Shown here piece by piece: positions 21,481 through 33,494 of a stretch of 64,000 bases of DNA. The stretch is from Macrothele yani (lineage: Eukaryota > Arthropoda > Arachnida > Araneae > Macrothelidae): the NCBI GenBank assembly GCA_039090855.1, contig CM077010.1:43976905-44040904 (forward strand). Reading direction: 5' to 3'. The notes under the pieces are model-generated. The model was not told the DNA's origin. It was given only the letters and a program-made list of their open reading frames with translations, and did no database searches. The position numbers and the translations under genes are program-made. Positions within the stretch are counted from its first letter, which is position 1; the number at the start of each line of letters is the position of its first letter.

Positions 21481-22053
21481 CAGTGCTGGCAAAAAAATGT
21501 GGATACTTTTTGAAATTTTCATGTTTTGCAAATTTGCAAGCATATTGGAAATGTTATTTCGCACCAAATGCAAATGTTTATATGTCAATTGAAATAAATT
21601 TTAATGCTGAACTCAATACAAAAAACAGAATGGAAATATATGCAGTATAAGAAAAGTTATGCAGGAAATACTGCAATCATGCTGAATATACTACAATGCA
21701 CTTACGATTTCAATGCACTATCAGTATTTAGTAGGGTAGCCTTTATTCTTTAAAACCGTATACAACGACGTCTCATTAAGCCAACAAGTGTTCGAAGTTC
21801 TGCCTTCGTTATTACGTGGTGCCAGGAAGTAATTATAGCCTCAATAATTGCCTTTTATTTGACGGACGTCTCATTCGTACATGGCTTATCAAACTGTGCC
21901 ACAAATTTTCTATCGCTTACAGGTCAGGATTGTTTCCTGTGCAGGTCAACATTGTTTCCTGTGTCAGGGAGCTGAATCCTGCTGAAAAAGAAATGGTGCA
22001 TTGTTGGAAAAGTGATCCCTGGTCGAAAATAGCAGTTTTGGTTCCAGAATAGC
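21481..22053 (-). pseudogene. Tc1-like fragment, same family as 11892-13465
   Basis: The left end is the family's terminal repeat (CAGTGCTGGCAAAAAAATGT), which is missing from the first copy, with TA outside at 21479-21480. The following ~570 bp match the 11.9-12.4 kb sequence, including ATCAGTATTTAGTAGGGTAG. It breaks off at 22053 against a fold-back fragment. No transposase frame survives. The two copies together define both ends of the family. Confidence 0.82.
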
Positions 22054-22262
22054 GTGCAAACTAGATAATAGAACATTTCAACAATTTGAACGTGGTGACT
22101 AGACGACGCCTAGTCACCACGTTCAAGTGTTCTGTTATCTAATTTGCAGTCAACCTTCCTTGAGAAAGCCATCTGGTTGATGTGCGAAAGCTTGGAAAAT
22201 TTGATTTTCTATTTTATGCCAAGAAAGTGTTGGAAAATTTGATTTCTCATTTATGCCGCATC
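22054..22262. repeat. Fragment of the fold-back family
   Basis: A near-perfect palindrome (CTAGATAATAGAACATTTCA ... TGTTCTGTTATCTAATTTGC) with the centre AACGTGGTGACTAG / CTAGTCACCACGTT is followed by the right arm of the element at 20367. Its GCAGTCAACCTTCCTTGAG is the empty version of the TRIM-A target. Confidence 0.75.
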
Positions 22263-22271
22263 ACTATTATA

Positions 22272-23677
22272 CACTTCTGGCCACCCAAACTGCTACACCA
22301 AGAAGGGCACAAGATAGGATAGCCAGATCGACTGGACACATAACAACAGATACAAAGATGAAACGATTGAGCTTACAGGCCCGTGCGATTTTCAGAACAC
22401 GCAGCAATCAATAGTTCGTGCGGCCCCCATGGCTGGCAATAACGGCCGCTACACGCCGCGGTATTGAACGAAAGAGGCTTTGGATGTTGGCTTGGGGTAT
22501 GTCGGTCCAGGCTGCTTCCACACGTTGCCACAGTTCATCAGGCGTAGCCGCGGGTGGTGCTTGCCGGGCCACTCGGTTGCCGATCAGCGACCAGACGTGT
22601 TCGATGGGCGACATATCGGGAGAACAGGCAAGCCACGGCAGCAGTGACAGCTGGTGCACCGTGCAGAATTGTTGCACGATGCATGACACGTGCAGGCGCG
22701 CATTGCCCTGTTGAAACGTGGCCGCGGGCAGGTACTGCAGGTATGGGAGGACAACAGGCTCAAAAACGTCGGAGATGGTGCGGTGGCTGTTGAGTGTACC
22801 AGCGATGCGTACCAGAGGGGTGCGGGTGTCATATCCAATTGCGCCTCAAACTTTAACCCCAGGCGACGGACCGTTATGGCGATGCATTATGCAGGCGTCA
22901 TACAGTCTCTCGCCGGGGTACCGCCTCACGCGGATCCGACCATCGTAGTGTTGAAGGCAGATGCCGGATTTGTCAGAGAAGCCAATGTCGTGCCATTCCA
23001 TAGTCCAGTTTCGGCATTCAACTGCACACTGCCGCCGCACTCGCCGGTGGTGTAACGTCAATGGTAATCGGAGTAATGGTCGCCGTGCGACCAGTCCCCG
23101 CTCCTGCAGACGACGTCTAACGGTACGTGCTGACATAGATTGTTGCGCAACTCACCCTAATTCCTACGCTAACGTTTGTGATGTGGCGATGTGAGCCGTC
23201 AATGCCCGCCGCACAACATGCCGGTCTTCTCGTTTGGTGATGTGCCGCGGCTGCGGCAATCGCCCACGTAGGTCCATCCGTTCCGCACCCACAGAATCCA
23301 TACTCGCCTCACTGTGGCTGGGTGTCGTCCCTCACAGGCGCCGATGTCACGGTACGATAAACCGCTGTCACGATAAGCCACTATTGGTCCTCTGTCGAAC
23401 TCCAAAACGTGCTAGAATGACTGTCGTATTCTGCGACGAGGCTTAAGGAGGCTTCCCACGCACAGGTCCGGCAGCACAACACACTTCCACTACTTACACC
23501 TCGCCTTCTGTGCACCCTTCTTATAGTACTTCTTGGTGGCGTGCCGGGCGCACATAATTTGCATATGCCCTACAATGCTAATCGTTTGCATGTCCTCTCG
23601 CGGCCAACGCATGCTACGAATTTCAGGCCAATCGAATTTTTCCTTCTTGGTGTTGCATTTTGGGTGCCCAAAAAATG
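22272..23677 (-). mobile_element. Tc1-like element with GGCCACCCAAACTGC ends, degenerate
   Basis: Left text GGCCACCCAAACTGCTACAC and the reverse-complemented right text GGCACCCAAAATGCAACACC form the inverted ends; TA lies just left of 22272, while the right junction is less certain. The minus-strand transposase is GC-rich. 23405-23199 holds GLSYRDIGACEGRHPATVRR (helix-turn-helix). 23136-22846 contains RRRLQERGLVARRP and FSDKSGICLQHYDGR, with the first aspartate kept but DESR altered to DKSG. 22689-22408 has CSPDMSPIEHVWSLI, including the catalytic glutamate, and the tail PRRVAAVIASHGG. Frameshifts separate them. Related families are common in spiders and other arthropods. Confidence 0.88.
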
Positions 23678-26600
23678 TTTTTTTTAAATTTGTGGGGCGT
23701 CCCAAAAAATTTTTTTTCTAAATATTTTGACTCTCACCCCTAAAAAGTTTTGTTTGGTGTACTTAAGATCTCCTGTAAAATTTCAGCTTAAAAAAAATAT
23801 ATTTAGAGGTCCATGAAGGTCACCAAAAAGTTTAAAAAATAGTTTTAATTCGATAATTTTTTACAGTTACTTACGAAATTATTATTTTTTAAATATATTT
23901 TTTTATTTAAAATGTTACATGCTTTTAATATGTCGTTTCTAAAAAAATGTGCTCTATTGGTAATATTTAGTGTAGAAAATATAAGAAAAATTATTAAGAA
24001 AATGACAAAAAACGAACTTTATTCAACATTGCAAAATGCAATGTAAAAAGAATGTTTTACAGCAAAATTCACCTGTCAAGTTTAACAAGATAATAAAGAA
24101 GAAAATATTGCCTAACATTCTAAAAAATAACATAATAATTTTTACATATTTTGAAGATCTTTACGGTTGTACTTCGCGAAGTTCTTTCTATGGATTTCAA
24201 CTACCTGCAATAAATACTGTTTTTGTTCTTCATCTTTTGTTGCATCATTAAAACTTTCGATTAATGCTATGCCTCGCTCAGCACAGTCATTAACACATGG
24301 CAAATGTTTAACAATTTCTTCAGCTTCTTTAAAAGATTGTGTTTCTGGCCATTTCTCAACAGGCACGCTTAGGAAGCTGTCGTCTATTTGTGCGGTGTGA
24401 AAGAAGCTGTGAGAGATATTTAAGTCATCAAATTTTAAAGGAAGTTTCTTTAATAGGTGCAAATTCTTTTTTTCACTGATTTTACTAGCTAACATATATT
24501 TCTCCTTGGCACTAAGAAGTGTTGAAAACAAACAAAGAGTGGCAAGCTCTTCACTTAAATACCAGGAGTGACGTAAAATCATCTTTAATCCTGTTTTGCG
24601 TAGTTGTATATAATCATATTCATGCAATCTTTGTATCAGTAAAACGTCGTTCACTGGTGCATCTACAATAGACTGACATGTGTACCATGATTGAATGTAT
24701 ACGCATACAACAAACTGATTGAACCTTTGAAGGCTTTGAAATTGTTGAGGTGTCAATTGTATGATAGATTCATTTCCATCAAACAGTAGTTCAATTTTTA
24801 GTGAATAAATGGCTTTTGCCATCTATCTAGCTCTGTGGAGAGCACCTGGTTTCCAAATAATATTGTTCGCATCTATTCCAATCATAAGAGCGGAAAGATT
24901 TAATAGTTCTCTGTAATCATCTCTAGGAAAATGTTAAGCAGCTGTCTGAAGTTGATTAGCAATAACAAATTTTAAAGTGTCGGGTGCTGCTATCAATGGC
25001 GTTGTTTGACATTTTGGGTTGCAGTGGTTAAGTTCAATCCATTTTTCTCGAAATCTTTTAAACATAATAATTTCGGGTCCACTCGACGGTCCAAGACATA
25101 CATGAAATATATCTGAAAGTAACACTTCAAACATGTGGTGTCTACAGGCTAACCACAGAAGGCTTCTTCCTATTTTATTTTCAAGAACAACACATGTTCC
25201 TTTGAACTTTCCAGTATTTGAGGAGATTGTGTCGAAGCACATACCAATAACCTGAGAATCACATTTCCATGACTGTAAAAGTTCAAAAACTGCATTAGCT
25301 GCTGCTTCCCCTGTACCAGATAACATCTTAGGAATTTCAAGAAGTTGTGCACTACTATCTTTTAGAGAGGAAACTAACACTGGTAAACGGTCTACCTTTC
25401 TTGTTTCATTTAATGATAAATCAGGTAATAACTTTCCGTCCCAATGAACTATTGATTTTGAGGCATTAAACTCCATTTTTATCTGTTGCGCAGTTTCACT
25501 ACGTAAGCACTGACATTCACGATGAACAGTACTTTTTGAAATAATTACAGATTTTAAAGTTTCATTACTCTTTGAACAGTCTGCTTCACCACCACCACTA
25601 CCACCAGCCATGTTTAAGACAGATGTAAGTAACATTGTTGACTTTCTTATACTTATATTATTTCTATCAAAAGCAGCAGCAACTTTTGGTGTTATGACAT
25701 ACCTTCGACTTCGTTCATCTTTACCTGTATGCTTCTCACGTTTTTTTTTGTGGTGTAATTTCTGCAGCATATTCATCATCAGAGTCTTCTTTAGAGTTTT
25801 CACTTTCAGTCTCATCCATTGTTGACGTAGAAGATGCAGTTGATAAAGCAAAGGAATTCTGAGATGAAGCAGCTTCTTTTAATCGCTTTGCAAATTTTTC
25901 CTGTCGTTCAGCTGATCTTTTCTCACGTGTAAAAAGCTATCTGTCCAGATATCCAATACAACCTGTCCTAGATTGTCTTTGTAATCAAAGAAACTGACGA
26001 TCCTCTTCGTTTTTAATAAGCTGTTCCGAATTAGCGTGACTCATGTCAAATAACATATTCAGATTTTCACTATTCATTATTCGATTCTCTTTGTCTTTTG
26101 TATTATTCCTTTTTCGATTTCTCATTAAGCCTACTTGTTTGCCATATAAATCTTTAATCTTTTTTTAAGATATGCTGCTTATGTCTTCTTGGCAACCTTG
26201 GTTTTTTCCAAAATGGTACAATGTTGTTGTTTACAAGAAAAGCACTATCACTGATCGAAAGCTTCTTAGTACGGTGAAAGTACATAAATTGGTCATAACA
26301 TCTCTTCTAGATGGCAGACGTGAACCTGTTATTGATTCAGTAGGATATCCAATAAGCCATACATAATTACTACTCCTAGTTTGTTTTGCCATTATATTAA
26401 AAAGAAACACTAAAACAAATTTCTCTTCTGGACAAACAGCAAAAAGGCAACACATACACAATAGAAATATCTCAACAAACAGCAAAAGGCAACACATACA
26501 ATACAACAAACAACAACACATGTGCAATAAGTGATGTTAGTGGTTATGGTTAAAATTTAAAGCTACAGGTAAGGTGCAATACGTGATGCTAGTGGTTACA

Positions 26601-26955
26601 GTTAAGGTTTAGAAATCATATATAGATATGTAATTGCACTACAGAAGCAGGTGCAGCTTTTAATTATGTTTAAAATTAATTATGCTTTTTATTTTATTTT
26701 TTGTTATATAGATACTAAAATTTTATTAATAATGAAAATAAAATATATAATTGATCATCACTTATGATTTTGATTAAAATTCCCGATTTTCACATAAATC
26801 AGTGTAGCTTGTGCGACCTTGCGGGACCTCTTAATCTTTTCCAAATGAGCTCTAACTTCATATATTTTAATAATAGGAGTAGAAGAAACTTTTTAGAGTG
26901 TGAGACCCACCTCTTTTAAGAAAAAAAAAATTTACATTGAATTTTGGGACACCCT
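23678..26955 (-). mobile_element. Element carrying a hAT-like transposase
   Basis: The block between 23678 and 26955 is AT-rich and contains one large minus-strand reading. The right end, reverse-complemented, begins GGGTGTCCCAAAATTC. The left side has GGGGCGTCCCAAAAAATT near 23693. These fit inverted ends, but no clear target duplication was found. Flanking text on the right (26950-27040) resembles 21385-21455. Confidence 0.55.
24142..26200 (-). pseudogene. hAT-like transposase gene, nearly open
   Basis: Two large frames, 25851-24934 (305 codons) and 24822-24142 (226 codons), belong to one protein. The linking ~110 bases read on in frame to a TAG just before the second ATG, where TGG (Trp) would be expected. 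The N-terminal portion near 26040 and the acidic Ser-rich stretch near 25810 read with shifts. In the first frame HWDGKLLPDLS, MCFDTISSNTGKFKG and WLACRHHMFEVLLSD resemble the RNase H-like core of hAT-type proteins: two aspartate blocks and a C-x-x-H-type motif. HVCLGPSSGPEIIMFKRF follows. The second frame is helical and ends NFAKYNRKDL. Related proteins are repeated in many invertebrate genomes; the exact superfamily is uncertain. Confidence 0.72.
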
Positions 26956-27040
26956 ACCCAGCAGTGTAGTTGTACTATTATTTTTAGTACTGTTCGTGTA
27001 CGGTTCCTGTTTATTAATTGCTTTCTTCGTACTGATATCA

Positions 27041-28140
27041 ACTACGTGAAGTGCCATTACCAAAACAATTCCGTTCCCATTTTTCTTTTTAAAAACAATG
27101 GCTGGTGTTTTTCTTTGAGAACATAGATCATTCTGTGGACTAAGCGACTTAATGTGCAACTATTTTTTTATATTATATATTTTTATTTCAACCGTAAATT
27201 CGGAATCCGGTTTCAAATTAAAAGTAGATTTTCTCGGATAATGTTGTGGCGGATAACAAAAGATAACAAAAAATGAAGCAAAGCAAAACTTCGAAAAATC
27301 CGCAGTATACATTATATTGATAGACGAAAATTAATTTTTTCCTAAAATAATATTCGTAAATGCGTTTTATGCATTTCTTTTTCCTCAAACAAGTTTAAAA
27401 CAGTTGCCATGGGTTTGTTCATTTAGCATTCGGAAGATGCACCATTGGAGAACGCTGCAGCTTACTTGCAAAATTTATTTTTATGAGATTCCACCCGGAG
27501 AAAACAATTAAATTGGAAGAGGAAACGTAAATAGGAAATTCAACCTTACAGGAGTGGTTCATTCTGCACATTGGAATGCAGCGGCAGTGACTGTTAGGTT
27601 CGTCCAATTAAAACGGAAAGATAATTCACGGGAAATAGAAAAGTGAAAGTTATTCGTTAATTTTCATTTTTTACTGCTTCTTGTGGGAAGCTCGAGGTAT
27701 TTCTACCATTTTATTTTTCACGCTGCCCATAATTACAGCATTTTTTCACGGCAAAGGGTATATTTGTGGAAGGTTTTGTCCGCAATTTAGTGAAGTGTGG
27801 AAGTCATGTCTTACTATAGAGTAGATACGTAGCCCTCAAGCAAAAGATGATTTTAATTATTGCTTCAGACATATATGTTACTAAGTGGATGGTCAATTTT
27901 TTACATTGGTGACACTGCCAAAATTAACAAAATCTCCTTTTGATTTTTTTTTTGCTGACGTACAACACCGAGTTTGATGCAAAATATCGAGAAACACGAC
28001 ACGGTAAATTCATCCAGTGGAAAAAAAATCATGGGAAGAATACCAAAGCAATTCCAATAGAATATAATTACTTATTCTTCAAATTAGACACCTTTCGTTT
28101 TTCATTTAAACGATCTCTGTAAGGTAAAACATTTAACATA
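27041..28140. other. No gene recognised
   Basis: AT-rich. Frames are below 65 codons and lack domain signatures. Confidence 0.5.
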
Positions 28141-28141
28141 C

Positions 28142-28660
28142 ACGATCGAGTCACATTATTGTGACCACCAGCTAATATCCAGAGTAACCGCCGGGTACAG
28201 CGCGGACTGCAGCTAGACGGGCTGGGAGTGACTCAATAAAGTGCTGGAAGGTGTTCACAGGTTTGTGGAACCATGCTGACTGCAGTGCATCTTACAGCTG
28301 CTGGGAGGGTGCGTTGTGGAGGATCCATAGAGCGAATAACACGATTAACGTGGCCCCACATATGCTCAATCGGGTTTAAATCTGGGGAATTAGTTGCCCA
28401 CGGAAGTACTATGGAAATTTCATCGTGCTCTCCCAACCACTCTCGGACATTTCTAGCTGTGTGGCACATCGCACGGTCGTACTGGAATATCCAACCACCC
28501 CAAGAAAGACATTCAACATGTATGGGCGTACGTGGTCTGCAAGGATGGATTTATAAGGAATTCGGTCCATAGTGCCTTCCACAGGTATGATTGTACCCAA
28601 GGGAATGATACGAAAACATTCCCCAGACCATAACGCTCCGCCTTACCGGCTTGTGTTCTT
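28142..28660 (-). pseudogene. Tc1-like transposase, C-terminal half
   Basis: The left end near CGAGTCACATTATTGTGACC looks like its terminal repeat. Minus-strand frames 28600-28409 (VGTIIPVEGTMDRIPYKSIL) and 28469-28233 (CHTARNVREWLGEHDE, then NSPDLNPIEHMWGHVNRVIR) give the region after the second aspartate and the glutamate block. The glutamate is intact. The frame changes between the two pieces. The upstream half is missing and joins mariner sequence at about 28660. Confidence 0.85.
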
Positions 28661-29850
28661 CCAGCCCGTTGAGGCATTTGTCATATCGTTGAACAAGTTC
28701 CTGGATACCCTCCTCATAGAAGTCTGCCCCCTGTGCTCTACAGACTTTAATCTACTTTTCGACATATTCCAAGTGGATGTTAAGGCATTTATCATGTCGT
28801 GGTACAAGTTTCTGGATACCCACAAGTTTTTTAAAACCCAGTCTGCCTCCTGGATTTTAAGGTACCCGTCAAGTGTCGTCTTCAGCTCAATGCCATCATC
28901 AAACCGTTGGCCGGCAAGAAATCGGTTCAATTCAGAAACAAATGATAGTCACTAGACTCCAAGTCTGGACAGTAGGGTATGTGTACCAGTTGCTCCCTTC
29001 CAAATTTGGTGACCAGGTTTTGCGTCACTTTCCCAGCATAAGGCTTTGTCATGGAGAAGAACAACTCCATTTCTAGAACAACTCCTGTTCTAGAGCAACT
29101 CCCGTTCTAGAACAACTCTATGCTGCGCCATTTGTTTTGACGCGACGTTTTCAGTGTGTCGCAATAAACAGCCGCGTTTACTCTCGTGCCTTCAGGTGGG
29201 AATTCCACCAAACAAATTCCTTTCCTGTCATAAAAGACAGTGCGTATGACCCTCCTCATAGACATCGTCCTTTTGAATTTTTTAGTAACTGCTGTTACGA
29301 TTCAGGAGTGATGTGAGAGATCCAGGCCTCATCTAACTTCACAACACTGCTTAAAAAATCGTCGCCTTCCTTCACGTACAGCCCTGAAAATTCCAAAGCA
29401 GATCCCATGTGCTTTGTTTTGTGCTCTGCTGTCAACACCTTTGGTACCCATCGCGCTCACGCTTTGTGGTACTAAAGCTTTTGTGTAGCGATTTCGAAAC
29501 TTCAGGGAAACGTTCTGAAATATCAGAAATTGTGAAGCGTCGGTTCCCCGCTAATGTTCTCATTCACTCTTTCCACCAAATCTTTCGTCACCAGAGCAGG
29601 CCTATCACCGCGCAAATCGTCATGAACGCTCTGTCGTCCTTTATTAAACATTCGATCCCACTTCCGCACAATTCCCGCTGTCATTGCGTTTTGTCCGTAA
29701 ATGCCGCAAGTTTGCTGAAGAATCTCATTTAGTCTGACATTTCTCGCATTCAGCAACTTTATCACAGACTTTACTTCTGAGTCGGCGGGCCATTCCATTA
29801 ATTTAAACGTTATTAACGCACAACACAAACCTTTAACATAAACACAACAT
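28661..29850 (-). pseudogene. Mariner-like transposase relic
   Basis: The N-terminus is the frame 29828-29523: SEVKSVIKLLNARNVRLNEI and FNKGRQSVHDDLRGDRPALV, a well-known mariner start. The middle is broken by stops. The C-terminal frame 28930-28643 includes FLAGQRFDDGIELKTTLDGY, and the final block (a YDKCL-like ending) appears twice because of an internal duplication at 28665-28735 / 28775-28860. The relic is fused at 28660 to the Tc1 half above. Confidence 0.85.
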
Positions 29851-30440
29851 AAAAAATGGCGTCAGAGCGCGGCTAATGGATGAGTCAACAAAACTGCGCA
29901 TCAGCAAAAGCGAATACTTGTGCAGGGATGATGCGCGTATGGTAGTTGTTTTTTTAATATCCGTTGCATCCCCATATGTTCTATACCGATTACGACGGAA
30001 TTCGTACGGGAAACACATGTGAACCTTCTCTTCACGCCAGTAGTGTTTTAATCCATCTTTCGCGTGCGCAGTGCATTGTTGGTAGCAAGGAATCTGCAGA
30101 GCTGTCAGTGAGTGTAGAACAATATTACGTTATTAAATTTCTTGCGAAGTAGCTGGTCAAATCCGCTGAAATTTTGCAGGAATGAAAAACATAGTATGAA
30201 GATGAAACGCTTTCAAAGAAAGGTGTTTGAGGTTAAACAACAAGTTTCGGAGGGGACGAATGATAGCAAAAGAACCACATGGACATGTTTCGTCTACTTC
30301 TGAGACCGAAGCAGTGGCAAAATGTGACCTTTTCGATAGAGTTACCAGATTCTTACAATCAGAAGTACATGAGCTAATAAATAATTATTAAATGCCGTTG
30401 AAATGATATTCCGTTATTGATATACATTCTTTTTTTTAAT
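29851..30440. other. No gene recognised
   Basis: Possibly the untranslated end of the mariner for the first 200 bases. The short frame 29964-30152 has no recognisable feature. Confidence 0.4.
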
Positions 30441-30448
30441 TTCCTTAA

Positions 30449-30690
30449 ACCTTTAACGACCATTACGCCCGTAAGTACAAACGGCCATAGCCGCCTGAAA
30501 TGCCTGTCTAGAGTGAGTTAGATTTCCTACCCTTACTTGTTCTTCAAATTTTCTCGACCTATGAGGGATCAGCAGGAGTCCTCCTCAGTCACTATTGTTG
30601 TTATTAAACAAAGAAGTGAAACATCAGACAGTTTCGGGCGATATGATACTTAGAGTCATACAAGATTTCGGGGTCATGGTCGTTAAAAGG
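30449..30690. mobile_element. piggyBac-like MITE with TTAA sites
   Basis: Ends read ACCTTTAACGACCATTACGC and, reverse-complemented from the right, CCTTTTAACGACCATGACCC. TTAA is present on both outer sides (30445-30448, 30691-30694), the insertion signature of piggyBac-type transposons. The 242-bp interior holds no coding sequence. Confidence 0.78.
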
Positions 30691-30699
30691 TTAAATCAC

Positions 30700-31837
30700 T
30701 GAATCTGAGCTTCCCTTTCATAGGATTTTTTAAAATGTTGCTTCTCTCGCAGGTTGTTTGTTCTTTCTTTTTCTTTTCTTTGCTTTTAAATCACAAATCT
30801 CCATTCTGAATGTTTTCCTAACGCTGAACTCAAGCAACATTTTATTTATTTTTATTTTTTTCCCAAACTGAATTAAATTAGCTATGGAGTTATCAACTTT
30901 AGAAGATATTTCATGACTAAGCAGTCAAATTCTGAAGCTATGTAAATCATGTTCACAAATTTGCGACCAAGCGGGGTTTTTTTTTTCTGTAGGAAATAGA
31001 AGATCCTGCGTGTAGTAACGTCCGTCGTTTTTCTTGCCGTCAAACAGCCACGAATAATAAAAATACCCAGAATCGTGAAAAGTAGCAGAATTCATTTTTC
31101 AATGCTTTCAGTGGAGAAGTGGGTCTGCCATTTTTAAATATTTCGTTTTATTCATCACACGGTATGGCAAAAAAAGGCAAATTCTCCAATTTGTAACCAC
31201 AAGGGTGCATTCAATCAGGACACTAATATCAGAATGCCGAAGTAGATGTGTAGCACTTCTGTTCGTTCTATTAATGTAAAATACAATTTTGAAGGCAGAA
31301 ATAAATAAAGGTTAGTCTTTAAATCTTGATAGAAAATGTTTTCTCCCACATGCTGTAGGTATCTCGTAAAACAAAAAGCTAGAAAAACATTGGAATATGA
31401 AAGTGAAAAGCAATGATTTACAACCTAAGAACATGTAGTGAGCAAACTTTCGACTGGTGACATGCAAAATGTGCAGTGTAATTGACAGCAGCTCGTTTCA
31501 ATGGGATTTTTTTCTTTTGCTTTGTGCGCAGGAAGCGCAGACACAAGCTGAGCTTTGTCACCAATACAGGAAGTAGTAACCAGTGGCCTTACCAGTGGAA
31601 TAGCTATGTGCTCCTTCACAACTCGCGAAGTGTTATTCCACGAGGGGAACGATATTTTTCCAGAGCCAATATGGAATGAACGGCTTGATACGTAACTTTC
31701 ATTGTATGTATTTCCGTTCTGTATTTAAATACATCATAATTTGCATACATTAATATTAATAATAACATCTATGAAAATGCAAGTGCAAATATTTGGCTAT
31801 TTGAGAATACAGCACCCATAAAACTTGGAAAGGCAGT
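30700..31837. other. No gene recognised
   Basis: AT-rich sequence. The two frames near 31430-31680 overlap on opposite strands and show no domain. Confidence 0.45.
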
Positions 31838-32690
31838 GAGACTAAATGACACCATATCTCTCAAACTCTTTAATGCCATAGGGCAAAATGTCTTTCAATC
31901 ACTGAACTGGGAAAACTAAGCAACAAATATTAATGGAGATTATCTAACTTACCTTCATTTTGCTGATGACGTAGTCATTTTTGAAACTACCCCATCAGAG
32001 CTTGCTGACAAAAGTAAAGAAGTGGGATTAAAAATGAACTTTCAGAAGAGAAAAGTGATGTACAATACTTTTACAAGAAATTAATATTTATCGATTGATG
32101 AGGAAAAGCTGGAGATAACCAATACCTACATTTATCTTATACAGCAGATATTAAGTGAAGGTCACATTGATGAAGAAATTAATTGGCGTATAAAACTTGT
32201 ATGGAGAGCTTTCGGAAGAAACAGTATAGTTTTCAAAAGCAATATGCCATTATGTCTTAAAAGAAAAGTGTTTGATCAATGCATCCTGCCAGTGCTTACG
32301 CACGGTGCAGAGACGTGGACCTTAACTAAAAGAGACATACAAAGACTGCAGACAACTCATGGAGGCATGGAGAGATGCATGCTTGGTGTAACCAGGAGAG
32401 ATAAGAAGAAGAACTCGTGGATCAGAAAAATGACAAGAGTGGAAGACATCATGATCAGAGTAAAATCTCTGAAATGGCAATGGGCTGGACATATTGCAAG
32501 AAGGACAGCCGAAATTTAAGACTGTATTCAAAGGGACAAGAGAACACCCAGAAGAAGACCACATGGGAGATGTGTGGATGAAATTCGAAAGTATGCGGGA
32601 GTAACTTGGACGGAACTGGCACAAGACAGACCGTTGTGGAATAAATTTGGGGAGACCTTCGTCCAGCAGTGGATTGATAATGGTTGATGA
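31838..32690 (+). pseudogene. RTE-type LINE reverse transcriptase, 3' part
   Basis: The reading starts with a reverse-transcriptase core (DYLTYLHFADDVVIFE, containing the F-A-D-D active-site box), then LKMNFQKRKV, then frame 32244-32519 with VFDQCILPVLTHGAETWTLT, MERCMLGVTRRDK and LKWQWAGHIARR, and the basic C-terminus RTPRRRPHGRCVDEI ... FGETFVQQWIDNG. Stops occur near 31915, 32082 and 32519. It ends in a TGATGATGATGATGAA tail, as RTE-like LINEs do. The 5' portion is absent, so this is a truncated dead copy. Confidence 0.88.
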
Positions 32691-32794
32691 TGATGATGAA
32701 TTTGAAGAGACAAAGCCATCGCTCATTTCACGTTTTCTTTAATTAACATACAGCAACCGAAAAAGCTAAACACACATAGCACCGTGAATTGTTG

Positions 32795-32873
32795 GCCACC
32801 GTTGCGTAAGGCGAACGCACTCGGCTAGTTATCGAGAGATCTGGGATACGATTCCAGCGGTGTCCGGATAACA
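32795..32873 (+). tRNA. tRNA-like unit 1 of the inverted-repeat element
   Basis: It folds as D stem TGCG/CGCA, anticodon stem CTCGG/TCGAG with 7-base loop CTAGTTA, and T arm CTGGG-ATACGAT-TCCAG. The outer strands CCACCG and CGGTG can pair. The T loop has ATACGAT instead of TTCGAAT, so a working gene is unlikely. Confidence 0.55.
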
Positions 32874-33122
32874 ATTTTTTGGTTGCTCTATGTTAATTAA
32901 AGAAAACGTGGACGGAGCGATGACTTTGTCTATTCATTATGTCTCCACATATTTGGATGATTTTTACTATCACTCTCGCCCTTTGGATTTATTAGCTACA
33001 ATTTAAGAGCTTGTGCCGTTAAGCCCCATCAGATGGAGACATCTAAGTTGCTGAGCCCATCTCTACGGATTTGTAAAGTCAGATGCTGACAGATAGACAC
33101 ACATAGCGCCGTGGATTGCTGG

Positions 33123-33190
33123 CCACTGTAGCGTAAGGCAAACGCACTCGGGTAGTTATCGAGTGATCTGGGATACGATCCCAGCGGTGT
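33123..33190 (+). tRNA. tRNA-like unit 2 of the inverted-repeat element
   Basis: Close copy of unit 1. The T stem CTGGG/CCCAG is perfect and the anticodon arm reads CTCGG-GTAGTTA-TCGAG. The acceptor is weaker. Confidence 0.55.
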
Positions 33191-33381
33191 GCGGATAACA
33201 ATTTTTCGGCTGATGTGTGTTAATCAAACAAAACGTGGAAAGAGCTATGACTTTGTCTCTTCATATTGTCTCCATGTATTTGGTAGACTTTCACTACATT
33301 ACAGTTATTTATTTAGTACTGTTTCTAGTGGTTACACCAGATACTAGCGCGTTTTGCTGCAGATAATTTTGGAAAACAGAA

Positions 33382-33468
33382 GTCTAGATCAGTATTGGTA
33401 GTGTGTATATAATCTAGATCAGTATTGGTAGTGTGTATATAGTCTAGATCAGTATTGGTAGTGTGTAA
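33382..33468. repeat. Three copies of a ~33-bp tandem repeat
   Basis: TCTAGATCAGTATTGGTAGT followed by GTGTATATAG-like bases is repeated three times, nearly identical, so the expansion is recent. Confidence 0.9.
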
Positions 33469-33494
33469 GAAATCATACATAAGCAATTGCTGTT

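Larger units (their letters stand above)
32702..33273. mobile_element. Inverted-repeat element with two tRNA-like units
   Basis: The left arm starts GAAGAGACAAAGCCATCGCT and the right end, reverse-complemented, GAAGAGACAAAGTCATAGCT; arms are about 60 bp. A third, inner arm copy lies at 32872-32940. Between each arm pair or next to it sits a tRNA-like unit (32795-32873 and 33123-33190), 328 bp apart. The order is arm, tRNA, arm, spacer, tRNA, arm. It follows directly on the LINE tail. Related architecture is seen at 58545-58945. Confidence 0.7.
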
